A DNA stretch of 63,870 bases from an uncultured Oscillospiraceae bacterium. GTDB lineage: Bacteria > Bacillota > Clostridia > Oscillospirales > Acutalibacteraceae. The first letter of the stretch is position 1. Every line of letters begins with the position of its first letter. The notes beneath the pieces are model-generated. The model did no database searches, was not told the DNA's origin, and was given only the letters and a program-made list of their open reading frames with translations. Shown piece after piece: positions 1 through 7,531 of this stretch. The stretch covers positions 1 to 63,870 of the forward strand of contig URCA01000018.1 in assembly GCA_900546265.1 (NCBI GenBank), given 5' to 3'. The position numbers were made by a program, and so were the translations under genes.

Positions 1-165
1 CCAGATCGCGTCGATCATCGGCTGCCAGTTCTGTTCCGCAATCACCATGTCGGTGACATTACCGACCAGATTGCTGAACTGCTGATAGGTCAGCCACGGC
101 ACTTCCATGCCCTGCGGGATGTTGTAAAGGTTTTGGAAGCCAAGCCCGTTCTGCTCAAGCTTCAT
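1..165 (-). CDS. Hypothetical protein, cut by the left window edge
   Basis: The minus strand is open from position 201 down to position 1, in the same frame as the TGA of the gene before it. The text after the ATG at 165 reads as ordinary protein (MKLEQNGLGFQNLYNIP and on). No clear ribosome site precedes this ATG. A TTG at 195 is an alternative start, and a GTG overlaps the upstream stop (GTGA) but leads into a short out-of-frame peptide. I do not recognise the family. The lower GC content and the pairing with the next gene suggest an accessory element that continues to the left. The exact start is unsure. Confidence 0.45.
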   Translation of the reverse strand, partial: MKLEQNGLGFQNLYNIPQGMEVPWLTYQQFSNLVGNVTDMVIAEQNWQPMIDAIW

Positions 166-198
166 TCGGATGTAGGGAATAATGCTGTACGACAAACG

Positions 199-540
199 TC
201 ACAAGGGGAAATATCCTGCGTACTGCGTCCATGCACCGGGAATGTCACGATAATTTCCCTTGCGATCTTTCACTTGGAAAAACTGCCATGCGCTCCATGC
301 GTAACAGTCCCACACAAGCAGCTTGAACATATCGTCACATACGATGTGGTCATACTTGTCCGTCCGCAAAACCTCATAGGGGCAGCGGGGCAGGTCGTAG
401 GCGGGTTTCCACTTTTCTGCAAGCTCCCTCGGCAAGCTGTAAAACAGGGTCAGCCATGATTTGTCGCTGTCCTGCGGTATTTCGATGATCTCACCGGGCA
501 GCACCACAATGAAACCTTTCGGGCTTTTCCGCTTCTCCAT
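199..540 (-). CDS. Hypothetical protein, 113 aa
   Basis: The start is ATG 540 (MEKRKSPKGF), because GGAGGTGA lies six bases upstream. An earlier in-frame ATG at 555 is part of that ribosome site and is not used here. The protein is rich in Trp and aromatic residues (DCYAWSAWQFFQ near residues 78-89) and has no signal peptide or membrane segment, so it is probably cytoplasmic. It ends directly against the next minus-strand frame, which suggests co-transcription. I do not recognise the family. Base composition is lower in GC than most of the window, which fits an integrated element beside the tRNA cluster. Confidence 0.6.
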   Translation of the reverse strand: MEKRKSPKGFIVVLPGEIIEIPQDSDKSWLTLFYSLPRELAEKWKPAYDLPRCPYEVLRTDKYDHIVCDDMFKLLVWDCYAWSAWQFFQVKDRKGNYRDIPGAWTQYAGYFPL

Positions 541-866
541 AAGCGTCACCTCCAATCGTTTTGAAATAGCCCTCTACTATATATGGCATGAGAAAAGCTG
601 AAATGTTCCAATGTTTCCAAAATTTTTTGAGATTTTTTGAAAAAATCTCGGAATGGAAAGGATGGGAAAGATATGAGTTAATTATACTCGAAAAATGTGA
701 ATAAATCTATTGCTTCCACACATAGGCAAAAAAATAACGGGTACTCGGCTTTCACCGAATACCCGTTATCTCGTTTACCAACCCCGTCTGACAAATGCCA
801 TAATCGTAATTTCTGGAATTACTTTCTTATGAGCACCCGTGTAACGACAGAGGTCTTTTTTCATGG
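541..866. other. Intergenic region between tRNA cluster and left-edge genes
   Basis: This AT-rich spacer holds the tRNA terminator (727-769) and a perfect palindrome at 630-650 (GAGATTTTTT, G, AAAAAATCTC). A TATAAT on the minus strand near 680 could be the -10 of the 540-199 gene, but I found no convincing -35. No ORF in it looks coding. Confidence 0.5.
727..769 (-). terminator. Intrinsic terminator of the tRNA cluster
   Basis: A 15-bp stem with one mismatch lies at 734-769 (arms ATAACGGGTACTCGG and CCGAATACCCGTTAT). On the minus strand it is followed by seven T. It sits downstream of the three minus-strand tRNA genes. Confidence 0.85.
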
Positions 867-941
867 GGTGGAAGATGGGATTCGAACCCACGGTCTCCAG
901 TGCCACAAACTGGCGCTTTAACCAACTAAGCTACATCCACC
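867..941 (-). tRNA. tRNA-His (GTG)
   Basis: Cloverleaf read on the minus strand. The anticodon loop is TTGTGGC, giving anticodon GTG, and the T arm is GTGGG-TTCGAAT-CCCAT. The extra 5' G (position -1) typical of tRNA-His faces C73. The acceptor stem has one T-T mismatch. No CCA is encoded. Confidence 0.9.
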
Positions 942-949
942 ATAACTGG

Positions 950-1023
950 CGCGCCTGAAGGGACTCGAACCCCTGGCCCTCTGCTTAGAAGGCAGATGCT
1001 CTATCCAGCTGAGCTACAGGCGC
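950..1023 (-). tRNA. tRNA-Arg (TCT)
   Basis: Cloverleaf on the minus strand with acceptor GCGCCTG/CAGGCGC and anticodon loop CTTCTAA, giving TCT for AGA codons. It lies nine bases from tRNA-His in the same direction, so the two are probably one transcript. Confidence 0.92.
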
Positions 1024-1085
1024 CTATTTGATTGGTGCGCAGAGCTCCTGCGGTCCCCTGCAGGTCCCGTGCGGCGACGGGTTGG

Positions 1086-1156
1086 AGCGGGTGATGGGAA
1101 TCGAACCCACACGACCAGCTTGGAAGGCTGGGGTTCTACCATTGAACTACACCCGC
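1086..1156 (-). tRNA. tRNA-Gly (TCC)
   Basis: Cloverleaf on the minus strand with acceptor GCGGGTG/CACCCGC and anticodon loop CTTCCAA, giving TCC for GGA codons. It is the first gene of the three-tRNA cluster. Confidence 0.92.
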
Positions 1157-1326
1157 AAATCGAAGCCGGGAAAACCATGCGCTCCCATCGGCCGCCCCAT
1201 CACAGCGTCAATTATAATAGCATATCGCCGGGCGCCCTGTCAAGGCCTTCCGCGCAACTTTTTCCCCTTTTCCCGTAAAAAAGCGGCCGCCGTCGCCGGC
1301 GCCGCTCCGGCCCGCCCGTCCCGGGA

Positions 1327-2562
1327 TCACCCCTTCGGGTACGCGCCCTTTTTGTACAAGCTGAGGATTTTTTCGTCCGGCTCTCCCCGCACCTCGTATT
1401 CCCACATGGCCAGCCCGGCGTCCTTCAGCAGGGCGTTGACCTTGGCCGTCAGCACCTTGGTCTGCCGGAAGAATACGGCGGCGTTGCCATAGGTGTCGTC
1501 GCTGAAGCGCATCTCTACCGCGTCCTTGCCCAGACGCACCTGCTGGGCGATAACAGCCGCGATGTCGTCCTGCTTGTATGTATGCAGATAGGTCTTGCCG
1601 TGCACGAAGAAATTGGCCTCGGTGGCGGTGCAGGTGTCCACCCCGATGTTGTCCTTGTCCAGCCGGTGGGAAATCTCGATTTGTTCGGTCGTCAGGTTGA
1701 AGTAGTTGTGCCGCAGCACGTCGTCGCTGTCGTCCCATGTCGCGTCCACGTGGTAGTTCCTCCCGTCGATGGTCACCAGGTTCCACATGTGGGCCACACC
1801 GGTCTTTTTCCCCGCCCCGCTGACCAGGGTGCACTCGATTCCCGCCTTGTGAAGCAGAAGCTGCATGGCGCGGGAATACCCCTCGCATACCGCCCGGCCC
1901 TCCACCAGCGCGCCATAGGCGCTGAAGGCGTTGGGAAACTGGGCCGCCGGATCCGCCGCGGCCGCCGCCTCCTCATCGTAGCGGCATCGGGCGGCCACCG
2001 CGTCGTGGATGGTCAGCTCTTTGCCGTACTCGTAAGTGCCCGGTCGGATGTCCGCCAGAATGTCGTTCAGCGCCCGATCCAGCTGCCGCTGGGCGGCGGC
2101 CCTCTCCTGGGCGTTCATGGTGAACACCAGGCTGATGGAATCGTAGCTGTCCGCGTTCCGTCCCGTCAGGCCGTAGGTGTTGCTGATAAAGAAAAACTGG
2201 GGATTGTCCCAGGTAAAGGCCACATACAGGGTCTGCGCCTCGCTGCGGCTGAACAGCTGGCGGGGGAGCGTTACCTTCACCCCGTGGTACTCCTGGGGCG
2301 GGGTGCTCGACTTGCTGTCCGCCACCGTCACCATTTCGTCTGCGTCGATTCCCTCCGCCACCGCCTCGTAAATGGCGGCGTAGCATGCCTGCATCCGGGT
2401 ATTCAGCCGCTGATAGCACCATTTGCCGGTATATTCGCCGGCATATGCGCCGTGCTTGTCGGTTTCCTCGCTGCTTGTCGGGGCGTTGGGCCAGAGAAAC
2501 TGGCAGCCCGCGCCACCAAGCAGCAGAAAACAGGCGGCCAGAACCGCCAGCAGCTTTCTCAA
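1327..2562 (-). CDS. Transglutaminase-like lipoprotein
   Basis: Predicted lipoprotein of 411 aa. I chose the TTG at 2562 because GGAGGT lies nine bases upstream and because it places a clean signal (LRKLLAVLAA) and lipobox LGGAGC (Cys20) at the N-terminus; the longer frame to 2763 has no support. The C-terminal half carries a transglutaminase-like core with the triad Cys226 (RAVCEGYSR), His258 (AHMWNLV) and Asp273 (YHVDATWDD). This family includes cysteine peptidases and transglutaminases acting at the cell surface; the substrate is unknown. It is downstream of an LCP-like gene on the same strand, so a role in the cell envelope is plausible (inference). Confidence 0.85.
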   Translation of the reverse strand: MRKLLAVLAACFLLLGGAGCQFLWPNAPTSSEETDKHGAYAGEYTGKWCYQRLNTRMQACYAAIYEAVAEGIDADEMVTVADSKSSTPPQEYHGVKVTLPRQLFSRSEAQTLYVAFTWDNPQFFFISNTYGLTGRNADSYDSISLVFTMNAQERAAAQRQLDRALNDILADIRPGTYEYGKELTIHDAVAARCRYDEEAAAAADPAAQFPNAFSAYGALVEGRAVCEGYSRAMQLLLHKAGIECTLVSGAGKKTGVAHMWNLVTIDGRNYHVDATWDDSDDVLRHNYFNLTTEQIEISHRLDKDNIGVDTCTATEANFFVHGKTYLHTYKQDDIAAVIAQQVRLGKDAVEMRFSDDTYGNAAVFFRQTKVLTAKVNALLKDAGLAMWEYEVRGEPDEKILSLYKKGAYPKG

Positions 2563-2680
2563 CGGTGGAGTACCTCCAAATCGATGTGTCTTCCCTTCAC
2601 TATACCACGGGAAGGCGCTGGATTCCATGGGGAATATGCCGGACTTTTGCCCGCCGGCCCTTCGCTTTCCGGCGAATTTT

Positions 2681-3607
2681 TCAGGATGTGCCGAAGGTCC
2701 CGCGCAGGTTGGCCTTGGCGCTGTCCGCCGGCTCGAAGCGCAGGGCGTCCCCGCTGCCCACATATTGCCCCTCTAAGGAGGCGCTCGAACAGATGGCGCC
2801 CGTGTTCCGTTCCGCCAGATACTGCAGCCCCGCCTTCGCCTTGACGAAATGGGAGACCTTGATGTCGGTTTGCAGGAACCCGATGAGGCTGTTGAAATCC
2901 GCCTCCATGTCCCGGTCCGCCTTCATGTATTGGTTGATGAGCGCCGCCGTCAGCTGGGCCTGGATGTCCGCCTGCTGCTTGCGCCCGCCGTGCCAGTTGG
3001 GGTACCGCATCACGTCCACCACCTGGGAGGGGGTGAGATTGCGGCTGCCGCCCGTCAGCTTGAGGGTGGCGCCGGTGCTCGGGTTCTGGTAATCGAGATC
3101 CTCCGGCAGCGTGAAAATCAGCCCGCCGTCCAGCTTTTTCAGCAGCTTCTCCGTGTTGGAATAGGTCAGCACCGCGTAATTCTGGAATTCCATGCCCAGC
3201 AGCTTGGCCGCCGCGTCCCGGGTGGCTGTCGCCCCGCCGGAGGCGTAGAGCTCGAACATCCGGGTCTGGCTGGTGCCCACGTCCACGGTGGTTTCCCGGG
3301 GGATGGCCAGGGTGCGGATCCGGGTGTTGGCCGGGTCGGTGCGCACCACGATAAAGCCCTGGGCGTCGGTGTCCACCGTCACCAGGAACAGATTGCGCGC
3401 GTCCTCCTCGGTGAAGGTTGCCGCCGGATCGGTCGAGATGGGGGCAGACGAGGAATCCCCCGCTCCCACCCGGCGCTGCTCGTTGATCTTGACCACTGCC
3501 CACAGGCAAAGCCCGCCGAACACCGTCACAAACAGCACGAACGCCAGCAAAAAAATCGCCAGGCTGCTCAGCCGTTTCGTTCTCTTTTTCTTTTGCCCCA
3601 GTGCCAT
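2681..3607 (-). CDS. LytR-CpsA-Psr (LCP)-like membrane protein
   Basis: 308 aa counted from ATG 3607 (MALGQKKKRT). A basic cytoplasmic start is followed by one membrane segment (residues 14-38) and an extracellular domain with the LCP-type motif AIPRETTVDVG (about 101-111). LCP proteins usually transfer glycopolymers to peptidoglycan. This copy is at the short end of the family, and I could not find every conserved Arg/Asp, so the activity is inferred. The start is unsure: no ideal ribosome site precedes 3607, and GTG 3619 or an upstream TTG are possible. It has its own promoter with two upstream dyads (3674-3739). Confidence 0.7.
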   Translation of the reverse strand: MALGQKKKRTKRLSSLAIFLLAFVLFVTVFGGLCLWAVVKINEQRRVGAGDSSSAPISTDPAATFTEEDARNLFLVTVDTDAQGFIVVRTDPANTRIRTLAIPRETTVDVGTSQTRMFELYASGGATATRDAAAKLLGMEFQNYAVLTYSNTEKLLKKLDGGLIFTLPEDLDYQNPSTGATLKLTGGSRNLTPSQVVDVMRYPNWHGGRKQQADIQAQLTAALINQYMKADRDMEADFNSLIGFLQTDIKVSHFVKAKAGLQYLAERNTGAICSSASLEGQYVGSGDALRFEPADSAKANLRGTFGTS

Positions 3608-3673
3608 ATATGGATTCACGCGCCTTTCGCGAAATTCGCTCAATTCCCCGCATCCGCCGGGTTTTCCAGTGTT

Positions 3674-3703
3674 ATTATAGCAGAAGTACGCCGGATAAGA
3701 CAA
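3674..3703 (-). promoter_or_regulatory. Promoter of the LCP-like gene
   Basis: Minus-strand -35 TTGTCT (3698-3703), 18-bp spacer, -10 TATAAT (3674-3679). Confidence 0.7.
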
Positions 3704-3739
3704 CTACAGAACTGTAATATTCGGCTACAGAACTGTAAT
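3704..3739. promoter_or_regulatory. Twin dyad elements upstream of the LCP-like promoter
   Basis: Two identical copies of CTACAGAACTGTAAT lie at 3704-3718 and 3725-3739, 21 bp apart, or two helical turns. Each contains the dyad TACAG-AA-CTGTA. They abut the -35 box on its upstream side, as expected for an activator site. The cognate regulator is unknown. Confidence 0.6.
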
Positions 3740-3774
3740 CATTCTAAAGGGTTGACCAAAATCCAGCCCTCCAA

Positions 3775-3812
3775 CCAAAAAAAGAGGGGGAAGCGTCGCT
3801 TCTCCCTCTTTG
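3775..3812 (-). terminator. Terminator of the AbrB-like gene
   Basis: Minus-strand stem AGAGGGAGAAGCG paired with CGCTTCCCCCTCT, followed by a T run (3775-3783). Confidence 0.85.
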
Positions 3813-3823
3813 CTATGGATTTT

Positions 3824-4081
3824 TCAGTCGTCGGCATACCGTTTGGCCAGGCTTTTCGCGCAGACGGGGCAGACGTTGCGCCCCTTGAACGTGACCACGT
3901 CCCGGGACTCCCCGCAGAAAATGCAGGCCGGCTCGTATTTTTTGAGGATAATGGTGTTGTCCTCCACAAATACCTCCAGTGCGTCCTTGTCCTCGATTTC
4001 CATCACCCGGCGGCATTCCACCGGCAGTACGATGCGTCCCAACTCGTCGACCTTCCTGACAATTCCCGTGGATTTCATCAT
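3824..4081 (-). CDS. AbrB/SpoVT-type transition regulator with C-terminal zinc ribbon
   Basis: DNA-binding regulator of 85 aa. Residues 1-47 form a SpoVT-AbrB swapped-hairpin domain (STGIVRKVDELGRIVLP). Residues 50-76 carry two CxxC pairs (Cys53/Cys56 and Cys71/Cys74), a likely zinc ribbon. The start is ATG 4081 (MMKSTG), with AAAGGA nine bases upstream; the ATG three bases later is also possible. It is a single gene between a consensus promoter (4162-4190) and its own terminator. AbrB relatives repress stationary-phase genes, but targets here are unknown. Confidence 0.9.
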   Translation of the reverse strand: MMKSTGIVRKVDELGRIVLPVECRRVMEIEDKDALEVFVEDNTIILKKYEPACIFCGESRDVVTFKGRNVCPVCAKSLAKRYADD

Positions 4082-4161
4082 GTAGTTTCATCCTTTCTGT
4101 TACGGCCTTCCGAAACCTGGCGGATTCATCCGGCTTCCTGTTTCTTTTACAATTTAACAAA

Positions 4162-4190
4162 ATTATATCTTTTATGCCAATTTATGTCAA
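4162..4190 (-). promoter_or_regulatory. Consensus sigma-A promoter of the AbrB-like gene
   Basis: Minus-strand TTGACA (4185-4190), 17-bp spacer, TATAAT (4162-4167): a perfect match to consensus. Confidence 0.88.
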
Positions 4191-4312
4191 TCATAAAGTG
4201 GAGATCTGTCACTACTGGTTTCCAAAATTTATCAATTGCCTAAAAATACATACAAAAATCTTTTTATAATCAGGAGTTAAGCCCTGATCTTGTATGTACA
4301 AAAAATTTTTGC

Positions 4313-4341
4313 TTGACCTTTCCCAGCGAATCTTGTAGAAT
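4313..4341 (+). promoter_or_regulatory. Promoter of the symporter/PaaK operon
   Basis: TTGACC (4313-4318), 17-bp spacer, TAGAAT (4336-4341), about 115 bp upstream of the symporter start. Confidence 0.8.
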
Positions 4342-4358
4342 ATCTTGTGCATATTTGA

Positions 4359-4379
4359 TTTAAACCGTTACGGTTTAAA
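4359..4379. promoter_or_regulatory. Inverted repeat, candidate operator
   Basis: Perfect 9-bp arms TTTAAACCG and CGGTTTAAA with a TTA spacer. The site starts about 10 bp after the expected transcription start of the 4313 promoter, a position typical for a repressor roadblock. No TetR- or LacI-type gene is adjacent. Confidence 0.55.
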
Positions 4380-4456
4380 CCGATAAAGCGTTCGGCCGGT
4401 CACCCTGTGTCCGTCCGTGGGAGGCAGCATCCCTGAAACGAAAGGATGGCGTCGTC

Positions 4457-5998
4457 ATGCCTAAGGAAGCGGTTATTTGGGTGACCATCGGGGTCTATTT
4501 TGCGTTCATGCTGGTCATTGGCCTGATCAGCAGCCGGCATACCAACAGTATGGGGGAGTTCACCGTCGGCGGTCGTAACGCCGGCGCCTGGACCTCCGCC
4601 TTGTCCTATGGCACCGCGTATTTCTCGGCGGTGATGTTCATCGGCTACGCGGGCGGCACTGGCTGGAAATATGGCCTGTGGGGCGTTCTGCCCGGCATCG
4701 GCAACGCGGTGTTCGGTTCCCTGCTGGCCTGGCTGGTGCTGGCGCGGCGTACCCGGTCGGCCACCCGCCGGATGAAAATCAAATCCATGCCTCAGTTTTT
4801 CGACAAGCGGTTCGTCAGTTCCCCTATGAAGCTGTTCGCCACCTTCGTCATCTTCATCTTCCTGCTGCCCTACTCCGCCTCGGTCTATAAGGGGCTGACC
4901 AGCGTCTGTGCGGTGCTGCTCAAGGTGGACGAGCGGATCTGCATGGTGGTCATCGCCCTGGCGGCCATGGCCGTGGTGGTGCTGGGCGGTTATGCCGCCA
5001 CCCTGAAGGCGGATTTTGTCCAGGGCATTATCATGTTGGTGGGGGTGACCGCCCTCATCGTGGCCGTGGTGCGCTGCGAAACGGTGGGCGGCCTGCAGGC
5101 CGGCCTCGCCGCCATCTCCGCCAAAACCGGGGAGCTGAACCTGGGCCTGAAGGAGCACCTTGGCTTGTGGGCCACCGTGCTGATGACCTCCTTCGGCACC
5201 TGGGGCCTGCCCCAGATGATCCATAAATATTATGGCATCCGGGACGATAAGGAGGTCAAGCGGGGCACCGTCATTTCCACGCTCTTCGCCCTGCTGGTGG
5301 CCGGCGGCGGGTATTTCATCGGCTCCTTCTCCCGCCTGTTTTTCTCCAGCCTGAACGACCTGCCCGGCGCCGGCGCCGGCAACCCCGACTATCTGGTACC
5401 CAATATGCTGGTGGACGCCCATCTGCCCACCGTCCTGCTGGGCGTGGTGCTGGTGCTGCTCATCGCCGCCTCCGTTTCCACCCTGGCCTCCATCACCATC
5501 ACCGGATCCTCCACCCTGACCATGGACTGGGTGCAGGCCCGCCTGCGCCCCGGTATGAGCGGCGCGGCCACCGCCCGTTTGACCAAGGCGGTCTGCGCGG
5601 TGTTCATTGTCCTGTCCTATATCATCGCCAACACCGACACCCCTATTCTCGATATGATGTCCTATTCCTGGGGGATTCTGTCCGGCTCCTTCCTCGCCCC
5701 CTATCTCCTCGCCCTGTACTGGAAGGGGATCAACCGGGCGGGCGCCTGGGCCGGGATGATCGGCGGCTTTGTCGTCGCCGCCCCGCCGGTGATTTGCAAG
5801 CTCCTGTTTCCTGGTGCTGTCCTGCCCTTCTTCGGCAGGCTGGTGGACTGCGGCCCTCATTTCGCCTGCCTGGCCATGGCGGTCTCCTTCCTCCTCTGTT
5901 TCCTGGGCAGCGTCCTTGCCCGGCGGGCCGGCTGGAAATCCGCGGCCGACAACCCCGCTTTCTATGAGGAGACAGAGGCCCAGCCCGTCGCCGGCTGA
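4457..5998 (+). CDS. Sodium:solute symporter (SSS) family transporter
   Basis: 513 aa, with about 13 hydrophobic segments along the whole length, as expected for the SSS (PutP/PanF-like) family of Na+-coupled importers. The N-terminal region SRHTNSMGEFTVGGRN (about 26-41) matches the usual SSS pattern after helix 1. The start follows AAAGGATG. The substrate cannot be read from the sequence; the gene ends 83 bp before a phenylacetate-CoA ligase on the same strand, so an aromatic acid or other carboxylate is a reasonable guess. Transcription probably starts at 4313-4341. Confidence 0.88.
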   Translation: MPKEAVIWVTIGVYFAFMLVIGLISSRHTNSMGEFTVGGRNAGAWTSALSYGTAYFSAVMFIGYAGGTGWKYGLWGVLPGIGNAVFGSLLAWLVLARRTRSATRRMKIKSMPQFFDKRFVSSPMKLFATFVIFIFLLPYSASVYKGLTSVCAVLLKVDERICMVVIALAAMAVVVLGGYAATLKADFVQGIIMLVGVTALIVAVVRCETVGGLQAGLAAISAKTGELNLGLKEHLGLWATVLMTSFGTWGLPQMIHKYYGIRDDKEVKRGTVISTLFALLVAGGGYFIGSFSRLFFSSLNDLPGAGAGNPDYLVPNMLVDAHLPTVLLGVVLVLLIAASVSTLASITITGSSTLTMDWVQARLRPGMSGAATARLTKAVCAVFIVLSYIIANTDTPILDMMSYSWGILSGSFLAPYLLALYWKGINRAGAWAGMIGGFVVAAPPVICKLLFPGAVLPFFGRLVDCGPHFACLAMAVSFLLCFLGSVLARRAGWKSAADNPAFYEETEAQPVAG

Positions 5999-6081
5999 AC
6001 TTTTCGCTTTACTTTTCCCCGCAAGGGGGGTACAATGGTTTAAAGCACAAAAGCATGAAAGCATGGAGGAGGACTCCCGCA

Positions 6082-7401
6082 ATGAACGCCATTTGGAACA
6101 AGGACATGGAATGTATGCCCCGCCGGGACCTGGAGACCCTGCAGCTGGAACGGCTCAAGGCTCTGGTGGATTACTGTGACCGGAATGTGGAGTTTTACCA
6201 CAAACGGCTGGAAGCCGCCGGCGTGACGGCGGATAAAATCAAGGTCCTGTCGGATGTGCAGTACATACCTTATACCACCAAGGCCGACCTGCGGGATACC
6301 TATCCGTTCGGTATGTTCAGCGTTCCCCGCAAGGAACTGATCCGTGTGCACGCCTCCTCCGGCACCACCGGCAACCCCACCGTTGTGGGCTATACCCGGG
6401 AGGATTTGGACAACTGGGCCGAGCAGGTGGCCCGCGTGGTGGTGGCCGCCGGCGCGTCGGACGAATCGATGGTGCAGATCTGCTTCGGCTACGGCATGTT
6501 CACCGGCGCCCTGGGCCTGCACTACGGCCTGGAGCGCATCGGCGCCACCGTGGTGCCCACCTCCTCCGGCAACACCGAGAAGCAGCTGAAATTCATGCGG
6601 GATTTCGGCACCGATACCATCGTCGCCACCCCGTCCTACTGCCTGTATCTGGCCGAGGCCGCCCGGGAGGCGGGGGAGGAGTTCCCCATGGATCGGTACC
6701 GGCTTTCCCTGGGCCTGCTGGGCAGCGAGGGCTGCACCCCGGAAATGCGGGATCAGATCGAATCCCGGTGGGGCGGCGGCTTCTTCTGCACCGATAACTA
6801 TGGCATGTCCGAGCTCAACGGTCCCGGCATGTCCGGCGAATGCCGCGAGCGGGCCGGCCTGCACATCAACGAGGATCATTTCCTGTGCGAGGTCATCGAC
6901 GCGGCCAGCGGCCAGGTGCTGGAAAAGGGAAGCACCGGTGAGCTGGTGGTGACCAACCTGACCAAGCGGGGTCTGCCCATGCTCCGGTACCGCACCAAGG
7001 ACATCACCCGCATCGATTACAGCCCCTGCGCCTGTGGACGCACCACCGCCCGGATGCATAAGATCATCGGCCGCAGCGACGATATGCTGAAAATCCGAGG
7101 GGTCAACGTCTTCCCTTCCCAGGTGGAAAGCGCCCTCATCAACATCAAGCACATCAGCCCCCATTATCAGCTGGTGGTGCGCCGCAAGGGCTATGCCGAT
7201 ACCCTGGAGGTGCGCGTGGAGCTCATCGACGGATCCCTGCTGGAGAAATACGCCGAGCTGGAAGCCCTGCAGAAGAATATCCACGATCGCATCAAAGCGA
7301 TCCTCGGCATTGAAATCGCCGTCAGCCTGGTGGAGCCCAAGTCCATCGAGCGTTTCACCGGCAAGGCCCAGCGGGTGGTGGACCTGCGGGGACAGAAATA
7401 A
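6082..7401 (+). CDS. paaK: Phenylacetate-CoA ligase
   Basis: Adenylate-forming ligase, 439 aa, which activates phenylacetate (or a related aryl acid) to its CoA thioester with ATP. The ATP-binding loop ASSGTTGNPTVVGYT is at about 91-105 and the C-terminal lid has GRSDDMLKIRGVNVFPSQ (about 334-351), the PaaK signature. A Cys cluster (CACG) precedes it. The start is ATG 6082, with GGAGGAGG nine bases upstream; an earlier in-frame ATG at 6055 has no ribosome site. In anaerobes, PaaK often works with indolepyruvate oxidoreductase in aromatic amino-acid breakdown; that partner is not in this window. An intrinsic terminator follows at 7422. Confidence 0.92.
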   Translation: MNAIWNKDMECMPRRDLETLQLERLKALVDYCDRNVEFYHKRLEAAGVTADKIKVLSDVQYIPYTTKADLRDTYPFGMFSVPRKELIRVHASSGTTGNPTVVGYTREDLDNWAEQVARVVVAAGASDESMVQICFGYGMFTGALGLHYGLERIGATVVPTSSGNTEKQLKFMRDFGTDTIVATPSYCLYLAEAAREAGEEFPMDRYRLSLGLLGSEGCTPEMRDQIESRWGGGFFCTDNYGMSELNGPGMSGECRERAGLHINEDHFLCEVIDAASGQVLEKGSTGELVVTNLTKRGLPMLRYRTKDITRIDYSPCACGRTTARMHKIIGRSDDMLKIRGVNVFPSQVESALINIKHISPHYQLVVRRKGYADTLEVRVELIDGSLLEKYAELEALQKNIHDRIKAILGIEIAVSLVEPKSIERFTGKAQRVVDLRGQK

Positions 7402-7421
7402 GTTTACCCATATCATTCGAG

Positions 7422-7449
7422 GGGACAAGGCTTTGGCCTTGTCCCTTTT
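7422..7449 (+). terminator. Terminator after paaK
   Basis: Perfect 10-bp stem GGGACAAGGC / GCCTTGTCCC with a 4-base loop, followed by TTTT. Confidence 0.88.
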
Positions 7450-7458
7450 GTCAAGTTG

Positions 7459-7481
7459 ATATGTGAATATTATTCACATAT
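7459..7481. repeat. Perfect inverted repeat between convergent genes
   Basis: Arms ATATGTGAATA and TATTCACATAT around a single T. It lies between two terminators, so it is more likely an RNA hairpin or a protein site of unknown role than a promoter element. Confidence 0.5.
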
Positions 7482-7494
7482 CGGCCCGCCTGTC

Positions 7495-7521
7495 AAAAAG
7501 GACGCCCTTCGGCGCCCTTTT
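7495..7521 (-). terminator. Terminator of the alr-araC operon
   Basis: Minus-strand stem AAAAGGGCGCC with its complement (one G-T pair), loop GAA, then a T run. Confidence 0.8.
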
Positions 7522-7531
7522 CCCATTTGTA

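Noticed and set aside
4400..6082. Minus-strand open frame of 560 codons
   Set aside because: Antisense shadow of the symporter gene, rich in Gly, His and Gln as usual for such shadows.
7459..7481. Crp-like site (TGTGA and TCACA halves)
   Set aside because: The spacing between halves is seven instead of six bases, and the site lies between two terminators of convergent genes, not in a promoter.
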